A stretch of 64,000 bases of DNA from Porodaedalea pini (taxonomy: Eukaryota; Basidiomycota; Agaricomycetes; Hymenochaetales; Hymenochaetaceae): NCBI GenBank assembly GCA_002794775.1, contig NBAY01000022.1, positions 372,001-436,000 on the forward strand, read 5' to 3'. Below the pieces are notes generated by a model. The model made no database searches. It had not been told where the DNA came from and was given only the letters and a program-made list of their open reading frames with translations. Below, one piece after another: positions 44,438-55,267 of this stretch. The position numbers were made by a program, and so were the translations under genes. How positions within the stretch are numbered: position 1 is the stretch's first letter; each line of letters opens with the position of its first letter.

Positions 44438-46502
44438 GTTTTTCTGAACATAAGTTGAGGCTGAGGGCTAGAGAATCCCCGTGCAGGTGCAGAGCGCATA
44501 GCGTTCATGCTGTGATTCTGACCAAAGTTGTTTTGCTGCATGCTGGTGACCGGGGAGAAATAAGCTGGTAGAGACGACGAGTCGGGAGTCTGAGGAGGGA
44601 GTATGGATAGCTGCGAGGCGTTTATTGAACGAAGAAGGGGTACAGAGCTTTGCTGAATCGAAGACGGGAATGTCAGATCGAAATCGCTCTGCAGAGGAAT
44701 AACAGACGGGTTCTGTGCAGGGAGTCCGGGTAGTTGTTGTGAGTCTTGGGGAAGACACTCGGAGTACGACAGTGGGAGTGGACAAGCTGGATGAGAATTA
44801 GACTGTTGTGATGCGAAGAAAGGAGAGGACGAGGGCGCCTGCGCAGGGGGACCAGGTAGTGATTGAGAGTCCTGAGGTAGGCTGCCAAAGGGCGAGTTTA
44901 TATAAGGGTGAGTACTCGAACCTTGGTTCAAAGCGGGCAATTCCTGTTGGCGTTGAGCGCCCTTTCCATCGTTACGCGCTGAGCTTGCGAGTGTGTACAC
45001 TTCGCGCGGCTGACATCAATCAATCAGCGTTCGTCGACGATGAAAGACGGTGAAGTTGAACCGCCGACAAGATCTTGGAAGAGAATCGGATGGACAAAGA
45101 TAGAGAGAGAGCAATGCATCGGGAAGTTTAAAGAGTTTGATAACATGCGAGTTTTTCTGCAAGCGCTCGATGGGAGGCACGCAGGCTGATAGCCATTCGT
45201 TTCCACTTGACAGCGAACTGAATGATGAGAACACTCACAGGCATAATATTGACACAAAGACACAAAGCGTCTGTCCACTAAAGTCCACCACGGTATTACT
45301 GCAGTCAATATAAGGCCGAATGAACCCCTCAAGGCCCCAAGGTAGAGTCAGTCAAGACGATGGAAGAGGATCGAGTTCAAGTTGAAATCGAAGAAAAGCG
45401 CCCTTTCGCTGTCGCCCTGTCGTACGGCGACCCTTTGAGAGGTAGCAGCGATATAAAGCAGTCAAAGTTGCCTGCATCACAGATCATTGATTTGGTTACA
45501 CGCCGCCAATTTGAAGGCGTTGCACGTACAGACGCGTAGCGGCTCCTAGCATCAACAAGCACAAACACAACGCGTTGTCTTGACTGCCAGTGTTCTCCGA
45601 TCATGATTGACACTAGCAAGGCTTCAAACCGTATCACTGGTAACGCACGCGTTATCTCTGTATACGATCCTGTAAGCGTACCGTAATGGACTGCGTTCTA
45701 TAAATATGACTAGGATCCATGCATTATTGTATATGTATACGATATAGCTCCGAGTCATACTAAAGTTCGTGAGTCCTGATATTATTCTCCGGCTGTTTGA
45801 CTGCCACACTCGGACAAGCACTAATCTTCAACGAAGTTCAATTTTGTGTGGATCCCATTCGGAGCCTGTCTTTAGTGGGCGCGAACCTGGCGAAACTGAG
45901 CAACAGTGGCCACGCAAAGTTTGCATCACAAACAGCGCGACAAAAACAAACATGCATGGAAATCACATTCACAACTCACTAGCACCATCCGACAAGGCGT
46001 GTATCGAACTTTCAAGTGGAGGAAGAAATGCGACACCGGTCAATACACTGGGCACTCTCCGCAGCTGAACCGTCGTCGGTTCAGTCACGTACCCATTCGT
46101 TGCATTTCCATAGGTTGTATCATCCCCGTCTATGCAGTTGCGCGTTCGCTCAGTGTATCACACTACCATCTGCTCACTTGCGTGCTTCCTCAGTGGTTGC
46201 AACACCAATCTTTACTCAAGCAACTTGAAGTTGCCGAGCGTCATCACATTCATGCCGACACGACTTTATACACTGTATTGCGTAAATGGCACGTATACTA
46301 TACGGTACGGAGTCCTGACACCATGTTTACTCCTGCCGCCAAACAAAGGACGAAAGCTGTTCGTGACCATTCAATAGTTCTATCCAGCCGAGTGTTGTCG
46401 ATTACCGGTCGATCGACGGTCCGCGCGGGCCGAAATATTTAACGCTGCTAAGTATAAAGTCGGACGGCCGAAGCAGCAGCTCGGGTTCAGACATCGACCA
46501 CC
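44438..46502. other. Region upstream of PLAC8 copy B up to the DUF2264 gene
   Basis: 44475-45000 (minus) is the out-of-frame N-terminal coding remnant of copy B, with a duplicated unit LPQDSQSLPGPPAQ and LPQDSQQLPGLPAQ. From 45001 to 46440 I see no gene; the several overlapping short plus-strand frames near 45770-46440 have no likeness. Confidence 0.5.
46453..46459 (+). promoter_or_regulatory. TATA box of the DUF2264 gene
   Basis: TATAAAG 44 bases before the ATG at 46503, at a distance that would give a very short 5' leader. Confidence 0.5.
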
Positions 46503-48575
46503 ATGCCAGCAGCTGCAAGCGTATCTCCCTTCGCGTCGAACCCGATCGAAAGCCGAGACGACATCCAGGCGTTCCTCATCGGACTGCTAGATGCCCTTAC
46601 ACCCCACACCTCTCCCGGCGGCGCACTCATTCACCTTGGACACACCGCAACCCACTATGACGAGACCGCCGCTCAGCTCGAAGGGTTCTCGCGGCCAATC
46701 TGGGGGCTGGCTTCTCTGCTGGCAGGAGGTGGCAGATATGGCGGGGCAGAGCGATGGGTGCGCGGCTTTGCTAGCGGAACAGACCCGAATCATGAGGAGT
46801 TCTGGGGCGACATGCGCGACAAGGACCAGCGCATGGTCGAATGCTCCGCTATCGGCTTCTCCATTGCAGTAGCGAAAGAGCATCTGTGGGATCCGCTGCC
46901 TCAGGAGGCGAAGACACACTTTGAGAACTGGCTCGGCAGGATGAACGACAAGCAGATGCCTGATACGAATTGGCTCTGGTTCAGGGTAAGTACGGTTCTC
47001 CCGGGCTCGGAATCAGTTTATAAAATGCAATCTAATTGCCTCCAAAAGGTTTTTGCGAACCTCGGACTCTCAAGGGCTGGCTCTCCGCGCTTCGATGCAG
47101 CCCGGATGAAGGCCGACCTCGATCACCTGGACACATTCTACGTCGGTGACGGTTGGTCGCGTGACGGGCCCGAGACTGTCTGCCAATTCGACTATTACTC
47201 TTCGTCTTTCGCCATCCAATTCGCCCAACTGGTGTACTCGAAGCTCATGGAGAAGGAGGATCCGGCGCGCTGTGAGGAATACAGACGGCGTGCGCGGAAA
47301 TTCGCCGCCGACTTTGTTCGCTATTTCGACACTGAAGGTTGGCTTCGACTGTTTGTGTAGAAGGTGGAAACTCACCTTTCCCTCACTGTAGGACGAGCTA
47401 TCCCCTTCGGACGTAGCATGTGCTATCGCTTTGCACAGTCCTCGTTCTGGGGAGCTCTCGCTTTCGCAGACGTGGAATTACCGGCCCCGCTCACATGGGG
47501 CGTCATAAAAGGTCTTCAGCTGCGCAACATCCGCTATTGGTCAAAACAACCAGGTGCCTTCAACCGAGACGGAACTCTCACCATCGGATTCAACTACCCT
47601 AACCACAACATGACCGAGAACTACAACTCGCCCGGCTCGCCGTACTGGTGCTGCAAATCCTTCATCACGCTCAGCCTTCCGCCGTCGCACCCCTTCTGGA
47701 CTGCGAAAGAGGAGCCATACCCGGAAAGTCTGCGCGAATCAGTGAAAGTGCTCGTGCGACCGTTGCATATCGCAACGAACCGCGGTGGCCACACGTACAT
47801 ACTTTCCTCCGGCCAGCAGTGCAGCTACGCGCTCAAGCAGAGCGCCGCGAAGTACGGCAAGTTCGCATACTCGAGCCCGTTCGGGTATAGCGTGCCTGTC
47901 GGCGTCGGTACGCTCGCGGAGGCTGCGCCGGACTCTGCGCTCGCGCTCTGCGACGTCGATACGGACCCGTCGCTGGAGTTCTGGCGCCAGCGGCGTGACA
48001 CGCGCGACGCGCGCTTTGAGACCGGGAAGGACGGCACGACGTGGCTGCACTCTACATGGCGGCCCTGGCCGGATGTCGAGGTCGAGACTTGGCTCGTTCC
48101 GCCTAGCGAGGCCGCGCCGCTGTGGCACCTGCGCGTGCACCGCGTGCGCGCAGGTCGCCGACTACGTGCTGCGGAAGGCGGATTTGCAGTGTATGGCCAA
48201 CGGCGCGACGGACGCGCACTCGACCCCGTTGCAGATAACTCAGAAGAGTTCGGAGTACATGAGATGGGAGGTGCAGCGCGAGCGGCGTCGCGTGCGGGTG
48301 CGTCGGGGATCGTCGCGCTTGAGGGCACTGCGCATGTACAAAGAAAGGGCGAGGCCGTGCGTCTCGACGCGAATGCAAACCTAATTGAGGCGCGCGCGGT
48401 GCTGCCGATGTTGATCTCTGATATCCCGGCGAGCGAGAAAGATCTGTGGCTCGTCACTGCTGTGTTCGCTCTCCCCGCTGAAGGGGACCGTGTGGGCGCG
48501 CGTGCGGGGTGGCTCTCAAAGTGGGAAAATACGAGGCCTGATGTGCCAGAGGAGATCGCAGCTCTTATAGGATAA
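46503..48575 (+). CDS. DUF2264 domain protein
   Basis: Exons 46503-46985, 47049-47337 and 47392-48575 join in phase to 651 residues. The whole length matches the DUF2264 family: [19 protein letters not shown] near the start, [65 protein letters not shown], and [15 protein letters not shown]. The fold is a helical barrel of the type seen in polysaccharide lyases and glycoside hydrolases, so a carbohydrate-acting role is likely but the substrate is unknown. There is no signal peptide (start [14 protein letters not shown]), so cytosolic. The last third has very high GC and is arginine-rich, unlike the first part. Confidence 0.93.
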
Positions 48576-49024
48576 ATTATCGAAAGGGAATGTCTAAGTA
48601 ATAAGTATGCGTCTATTGGAATAATCATGTGGTGCTGTATGATTGATATTTGGCGCCACATGTACATTGGATAATTGTACTTTTCTGGATATTGGCTGGC
48701 TCATCCTTGCTTTCAGGAGAACACAAAGTGAATGAACGTATTGCATTTCATGGATCTTGAATTACCGAGGCGCTTAGCGTACAGACTTTCTATTTTGTTT
48801 GTATCAGTTAGTGTAGATGATAGCAAACTTTATTCTGTAAGCATACATATGAAATAAATACATGGCCTTTCTCTCTCTTGGAGTCCGAAGTTGAAGCAAG
48901 GAGGAACATATACAGGAAAGGAAACTAAGCGGAAGTGACTCTTCATAGATATAGAGCCGAGAAAAGATTACACGGTGACCATAACGCCCTTACCAGTAGC
49001 CTCATGTTCCATCTTGACAAGTCT
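48576..49024. other. Convergent intergenic gap
   Basis: 449 bases between the 3' ends of the DUF2264 gene and the disordered protein gene. AT-rich, no gene. Confidence 0.5.
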
Positions 49025-50242
49025 CTACCTCTTGCTTCCTGAGCGACTTCTCGTGATCTCAGTCGTGTCCTTAGTGGACTCTGTTCGCGTAACCGACATT
49101 CGCCTGTTCGGGCCCGCTTGAAACCCCCATGAGGTCGATGACCTACTGCTGGAGGTCTTCTCAGTCTCATGCCCGTGATTCCTTTCCTCACCCTCCTTCC
49201 TTTTAGGCTCGAGCTCCCTTTTGTGATCTCTCTGTACGTCTCCGTCGCTTGTCGTGTTGATTTGCCCCGTCTCCGGATCGAGTTCCCACGTTCTGGTCTT
49301 CGTGCGCTCCTTGGTGCGGATATCTTTTGTGATAAGCCTTCTCCCGTGCCCTTTGTCATCTTTGCTACTGCGAGATCGTCTTCGGGCGCTATCCTTAGCT
49401 TTCCCCTTGCCTTTCGATTTGGGCTCTTGTTCCGAGTGAGCGTCCTCATCCCCGTGAACAGATCTTGAAGCGCTGCCAGCCAGGCCTGCGTCGGGACCTG
49501 CAGAACTACGAGGTTGGTAACGGCTGGCGCCGATATGATGGCTAGCGTCACTGGACGGCTTGTTTCCAGGCGGGGTCGGGGCCGGGACAGGGCTTCCGAT
49601 ACTTTCTGCAGGACTACGAGGTTGGCCACGGCTGGCACTAGTACTGCTGTAGTGACTAGCGACACTGCTTCCAGGCGGAGTCGGAGCTGGGACAGGACTC
49701 CTGACACTTGCTGTCGGACCAGATCTCGGGCTGGAGACGCCGTCGGGCCTTATAAGGCTTCCCGACAACGACGACTGCACGCTGGGGCTTCTGACCACGG
49801 CAATGCCGGGGACGTCGCTCGTAGCGGCTCCGCTGCCGACGCTCTCTGCATCTTCCGCACCGAACTGCGGCAGAGTCCTCAATCCCTCCGTCACCGTGCT
49901 TGTCGTACCAACGGTTGACACCGTAGATGCAGAGCTCGGCACCTGCGTCGCCTGACGTGCGCTCTCAGGCATGGACGTCTGCGTGGACCTGTGCTTCGGT
50001 GGCAGGAACTCCGGCGGCACGTCTCTCGTGGGGCTGATGGGCGGGAAGCTAGGCGAGGAGCCATCCTGGGAGCCATGGGGCTCGGAGTTCTTCTTTCCCA
50101 TGAACGCGCTCGCACCGAGGTGGATAGGAACACTTTTACCTCTGAAGCTGCTGAAGCTGTTCCTTGACGTGTTGCTTCCTGCATTGGACCCGCTTTTGCC
50201 GTCCTTGCCTGACCCGTGCAGGCTCCGGGAGTTATTCGACAT
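49025..50242 (-). CDS. Disordered Ser/Pro/Arg-rich protein, unrecognised
   Basis: Single open frame of 405 residues from the ATG at 50242 (MSNNSRSLHGSGKDGKSG) to the stop at 49025. No folded domain seen. The middle holds a two-fold repeat, SPVPAPTPPGSSVASHYS and SPVPAPTPPGNKPSSDASHH, each followed by a RGQPRSPA or RYQPRSSA segment. The C-terminal part is basic and rich in Lys, Arg and Glu (KSKGKGKAKDSARRRSRSSK), with nuclear-localisation-like clusters. The frame extends upstream without ATG to 50386, so a 5' exon is possible. Real coding is supported by length and codon bias only. Confidence 0.6.
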   Translation of the reverse strand: MSNNSRSLHGSGKDGKSGSNAGSNTSRNSFSSFRGKSVPIHLGASAFMGKKNSEPHGSQDGSSPSFPPISPTRDVPPEFLPPKHRSTQTSMPESARQATQVPSSASTVSTVGTTSTVTEGLRTLPQFGAEDAESVGSGAATSDVPGIAVVRSPSVQSSLSGSLIRPDGVSSPRSGPTASVRSPVPAPTPPGSSVASHYSSTSASRGQPRSPAESIGSPVPAPTPPGNKPSSDASHHIGASRYQPRSSAGPDAGLAGSASRSVHGDEDAHSEQEPKSKGKGKAKDSARRRSRSSKDDKGHGRRLITKDIRTKERTKTRTWELDPETGQINTTSDGDVQRDHKRELEPKRKEGEERNHGHETEKTSSSRSSTSWGFQAGPNRRMSVTRTESTKDTTEITRSRSGSKR

Positions 50243-52545
50243 TGCTTGGAATCGAAGTAAATGCTGTGCTGGGTCAGAGTACAATAGATTTCGAATATAT
50301 GAGATGATGAGATGAGAGTGATATGTCTCCACACGACGGGACATGGCGAGTCCTTTATACGTCACCCCGCCCGCAACAGCATCCAAATCGTGTCTTCAGA
50401 TCTGCAAAGCACACACATCAATCTCAACACGCGCACGCACGCACACACACCATTCCAAAATCGCAACCTCAGCCGACACCAATCTGCAATTTGTGGCGGC
50501 CGATAAGCATCCTAGCGTCCGGCATAACTGTTTTCAAGACGAGGGGATCGCTTCGATTGGACAATCCCATACATAACTTTGCACCGCACTAACAAGGGCA
50601 GATCGGACTCGCCACTGTACACGGCCTAGCTCTCTCTCTTCTTGAACACCATATCCGGGTCCAAAGCGCTTAGCTCGAGATCAAGGTGCAATGCATGGGT
50701 CCAGATAATGATTTGTCCGGGGTCCAAAGCGCAATCCAAAAGTTCCAAAGGTACCTGGCTTTGACCTAAAGGTAACATTGGAAAGCTGTCCGGCACAGGA
50801 AGGGAGGCTCGTCGTTCTCGCTTTGCCACACATTGCACATCCAGACTCGGAATTACAATGCACGCCACGGGATGTACGGTCCACGATTCCCTTCTTGAGT
50901 GTTCCTGACTTCCCGACTCCGGACTCCGAACTACGAAGCAAAGTAATCTGAGTGGAATCGAGCTCAGGAATTTGAAGTTGTTTGAGATATGTGATTTCGA
51001 GGATTAATATCATTGCTGGTAACAAAATTGTTGTTGAAGACGGCGCCGTGACGATCACATGATTTTGAGCATTTCAGCAACCTCAAAAACATGAAATAAA
51101 TCACAACTATTGAGTTCCCTTCAAAAAGGTTACTAAACTGGATTAGTCTCCTATTCTCAGTATATGATGCAAGTTAGAGGAATATTGAGGCATGAAAGTC
51201 AGAAAGTCAGAAAATGTAAAAAAAATAGGCATCACCCTCCCTGACCTTTTCCTGGCTTCAATTCTCTAGCTAGGATGTTTGCGGCATTTTGTGCACTCTG
51301 TGGTGTTTTTCCTTGACTGTTGAGGAACCGAGACTCAGCCAGTTGTACTTGACCTGGGTTCTTCTCAAGAAGTTTTTTCTATTAGTATTACGCTCTCTCG
51401 TTTAGAAGTGCAATACACGACAGTGTCCAGAGTCAGAAGCCAGCATCACTCAAAAAAGAAAAGAAAAGATGAATGAGTTAAATCGGGGCCTTTGAATTAC
51501 GAGTTCACGAGTTCACTTCTGTACATGTCAACAAGAAAAAAAAAACGGAGAGTGAAAAACGAGGAACGGGTGGAACAAGACGATTACAGTCGCTTTAGGC
51601 ACATGGAACACAGACAAGACAAAAAAGGAGAAAAGAAAGGGGAATAGATAAGGCGAATGGCAGAAGGGAGGGACTTCGATTTTATTACGATGCAAGCAAG
51701 AGGGGAAGGGGAAGGGGAAGAGGAAGAGGGGGGGGGAGGGAACGGAGGAAGGAGAAGAAGAGCATAAGGAGATATTAAATCGCCAAGATCAGCATTTGAG
51801 TATCTGGAGCAAAAACGAATACGGGATGGGATGGAGGCGCTTTCCAGCACCATTTCCACTTCCAAAAAGGAAAGGAAACAACTTTGTTGTGGATGGGAGG
51901 ACAGTGAGTCGAGTCGGAGTTGGGGTTAAGCTTGGATTGACGGCGGTCGAGTTGAAATGATATCGTCCACGGTGGGAGGAAGAAAGGGTGGAGGTGAAGA
52001 GAGATGAAGATGGCGGTGGAAGGGGAAAACACAAAGGAAAGGAGAGTGCGGCAGCGAAAACGAAAATGTGAGTTCAACGAGAGTAGATCGAGAAACAGAA
52101 AGGAGGGTGGATGGCTTGCAAGATCAAGACAACACAAAGGACAACAGGACAACATCACAAAAACAGCAAGAAACAATAAAAGAACTCTTCTTCGATCGAG
52201 GGGTCTCTCAACGATGGTAAGAATGCGAAAGTCCCAAAAATCGAAATCGGCGCACCGTCCCCCGTCGCCAGCCCACTCTACATCTCCATCGTCGACGCCC
52301 CTGCCGTCCCTGTGCACCTGAGGCACACAGATAGGCGGGAAACCGTAAGCCGGAATAAATAGCAAGAATATTCACGTCCTCTTTCATCATCGTATAACGC
52401 CCCTCCCAAACCAAATTGCATTATTTCTTCCCCCCCCCCCTCTTGTCCTCACCTTCCCCTCTCCTTATTTTCTCTCTCTCTTCTCTCCCAGATTCGACTC
52501 GAATCAATTCATTGAATTCCAAGATCCGACTCACTCACGCGTCTC
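50243..52545. other. Long intergenic stretch with purine and pyrimidine tracts
   Basis: About 2.3 kb. It contains a CACACG/CACACA-rich patch near 50415-50450, a 45-base pure purine tract (51698-51742), and a long pyrimidine tract (52424-52491) just past the bZIP stop, which is probably in that gene's 3' untranslated region. Frames such as 51775-52365 are low in complexity and I do not support them. Confidence 0.5.
51698..51762 (+). repeat. Homopurine tract
   Basis: 45 purines in a row (51698-51742), then one C, then 19 more purines. Rich in GGGGAA units and a run of nine G. Such tracts can form triplex DNA. Confidence 0.85.
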
Positions 52546-55267
52546 TCACTGCTTCGGGCAACCCCCACAGCTCATCCTCGCCAAGAACCCCTTCCTCTCA
52601 CACTTCTCGCCCTCCTCTTTCTTCTCCTGCCTCGCAGCCGCGCCACCGAGCGAAAGCGACCGCATGCTCTCCGCGAGCGCATCTGGGCCTGCAGACAGAG
52701 CGGGAGGCGCGCGCTCGACGTCGACGACACGCAGCACCGCGGTGCCCTCGAGCACGCGACGCACCTTCTCCGCATCCCACGCACGTGCACTCGGCGACGG
52801 AGCCGAAGCTGGCGATGATGATGACGACGAACCTGTTCCCGACCCGGAGAACGCATCCCAGAACGCCTGGCCCATCTTCTGCAGCACCGTCTGACTCGCA
52901 AGCGTCGCCAGCAGCGCGTGCGTCTGGGCCTGCTCCCTCTGCTGCTGCGCACGGCGTCCCTGAGCCTGCTGCTGTGCGCGCTCCTTCTCGCCGATGCGTG
53001 GACTCGGCGGCGGACTCGGCAGCCCGTGCCCATGTCCGCTCGTGTGTCCGTGTCCGTGCCCGTGGTAAGCGAATGGCAGCCCCTTGCCAGACAACAGCGC
53101 GCCGAACGGCGGCTTCGCCGCCCCTGCCCCTGCCCCCGTCCCAGTCGTGGGACTCGTCGGCGCCGCCGAGGAAGCGAAGTACTGCGGACGCAGCCCGCTC
53201 GCAAGGCCTGACAGTCCCACGTTTGCACTCGCGTTCGAGTTCGGCTTCGGGGAGTGTGAAGGTGAGGTGTGCGGAGACGGGTAGGCAGTGCCGTTGTACG
53301 TCGAGCGGGCGCGCTGCTGCTGGGCATGCTGGGTCTGCATGGCGACGCGGCCCCAGAGCTGCATGCGGTACGCATCGAGCGTCTTGAGTGTGAAGGGGTT
53401 CACGTCCGCAAAGCTGTCGAACGGGTTCGGTGCACCGTTGCCATATAGGTGCGAAAGCACCTGGCTGAGCGACTGCTGTTGCTGTTGTTGTTGCTGTTGC
53501 CCGTTCATCGCCGGGTTGATGTTCTCGTTCTGGCGCTCCGCATCTGCATGCGCGTTCGAAGCCGGCCCGCCAAACACGGCCGCCGCCGTCTCGGGGATGA
53601 TCGCCGTATGCACGGGCGTGATCCCACCACCGAACCCACCGAAGCCCGCCTGACCGCCCCAGAACGGGGACGCGCCGAGACGCGGGCTTGTCGGGAGGTC
53701 CTTGTGCGTGTTCGGCTTGATGATGCTGTTGTTGCTCCCATTGCTACTTGCATTATTCGCACTGGCGTTACTATTGTTGTTCGAGGAGGGAGAGGAAGAG
53801 CCGGGGAGAGACGCAAGGGTCGAAAGCGGCGAAAGGGGGGAGAGTGGTGCGGGCGGCGGGAGCATTGGACTGGCGCGCCCTGCGAGGATGGCCTTCTTCA
53901 GCGCGGCGACTTCCTGTCTCAACGCAGTGTTCTCTGACTTTGTGCTGCCGAGCTCGGTACGGATCGCATCGATCAGGCGGTCGCGGTCTGCGATATCACC
54001 TTCGAGCGTGTGGATGTATTCTGTGGGGTTTGACGAGATCAGATCATTGGACTATTTCTCTTCCCCGAATGGTGAAGACGTTGGAAATAGGAGGGAAATG
54101 GATGATAACGTTCATGAGACTTGAAAAACGAGGCGTGAAGAGAGAAGAAATGAAATAAGATGAAAGATACGAAGTAAAAAAAGCATCATCATGGAGTAGA
54201 CGAAGAAAGGAGAAAGGAAAAAAGAAAACCTATAGCGTACCCTTTCTGCGTACTCGGAAGTTGCGTGCGCTAATCTTGTTGCGCAGCTGGCGTTTCTCCT
54301 TGCTGCTCATCTTTTGGTACTCTTCCGGACTCGGGCGCCAATCATCTGCGTCCATATCGTCCTTCCCATCCTCAATGTCCTGATCTTTATCTTTCGAAAC
54401 TTTCTCTTTGTTGGAAGTCTTCGAAACATCCTTGGCCTTCCCTGCACCCTTGCCAACAACCAAACTGGGGCTCTCCCCGTTGGACAGCGAGCCGAAGATG
54501 CTCTGCGGGCCTGGGGGCACGGGTTTCTTCGAGATGCCACCAGAGTGCAGTGTGCCACGACGTGCTTTTCCCTTGCCACCGACCTTGACGGGAGCCACCA
54601 CGAGCGGGCGCGAGTCGTCGTCATCGGAATCCGGGTCAGCGCCGACGTCAGAGGGCGAGCCGCCAGAGGTGGATGGGGCGGGTGTGCCAACAAGCTGCGG
54701 ATCGATGGCAAAGGGGAACGAGGCGTTGCTGTTTGAGGACGAGGCAGAATTAGCGGCAGACGCGGACGCCTCAGACGAAGTGGCGCCGCCCAAGCCAGTG
54801 TCGAGCGAGCCAAAAAGGTCAAAGGGGGCATGTGAGAGCCCGGCGAGCGGGTCCGTGCCGGGCTTGAAGAATTCGCTGCCGCCGAAGGTAAACATGCTCT
54901 CCTCCTCGATGGGCGGGAGGCCGCCAAAGGCGGACATGTCGACGTTCATGCCATTGCCCATGCCGAGACCGAGGCCGCTCATGTCAAAGGACGGCAGCGT
55001 GTCAGACTCGGGCGGGGTTTGGAGGTGCGCAGAGGAGCCGCCAGGGGAGTCTGTGCGCGCCTCGGAGGAGGCACGCGAGGAGGTCGAGGGCGCAGCACTG
55101 TGGCTCTGTGCGGTGTTCGACGAGGACGAGGCTGATGGAGCTGCGTCGTCGTGGGCAGCGGTGAGCATGTCGAGATTGAAGAAGTCCTCGACGTGGAAGG
55201 AGGAGGGGTTGTCGTACATTAGATTAGGGAGGTGGACTGGTTGTTCGATGAGGGTTGAGCGAGGCAT
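52546..55267 (-). CDS. bZIP transcription factor
   Basis: Exons 55267-54241 and 54020-52546 join in phase to 833 residues. The bZIP basic region spans the intron: EKRQLRNKISARNFRVRRK then EYIHTLEGDI, with the diagnostic N-x7-R pattern at about residues 330-338. The leucine zipper follows (LEGDIADRDRLIDAIRTELG, ENTALRQEVAALKKAI). The N-terminus is acidic and Ser-rich, as in activation domains. After the zipper come Asn and Ser runs, nine Gln, and a GHGHGHTSGHGHG segment; the C-terminus is Cys-containing (CERKGFLARMSCGGCPKQ). It is a nuclear DNA-binding regulator. Targets cannot be told. The intron placed inside the basic region is 220 bases, longer than most here. Confidence 0.93.

Noticed and set aside
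51775..52365. 196-codon minus-strand frame
   Set aside because: Phe/Pro/Ser-rich low-complexity translation of pyrimidine-rich DNA, with no splice or family support.
52416..53937. Long plus-strand frames (for example 323 codons at 52416) over the bZIP gene
   Set aside because: They are antisense to a well supported bZIP exon and consist of Arg/Ser/Pro low-complexity sequence.
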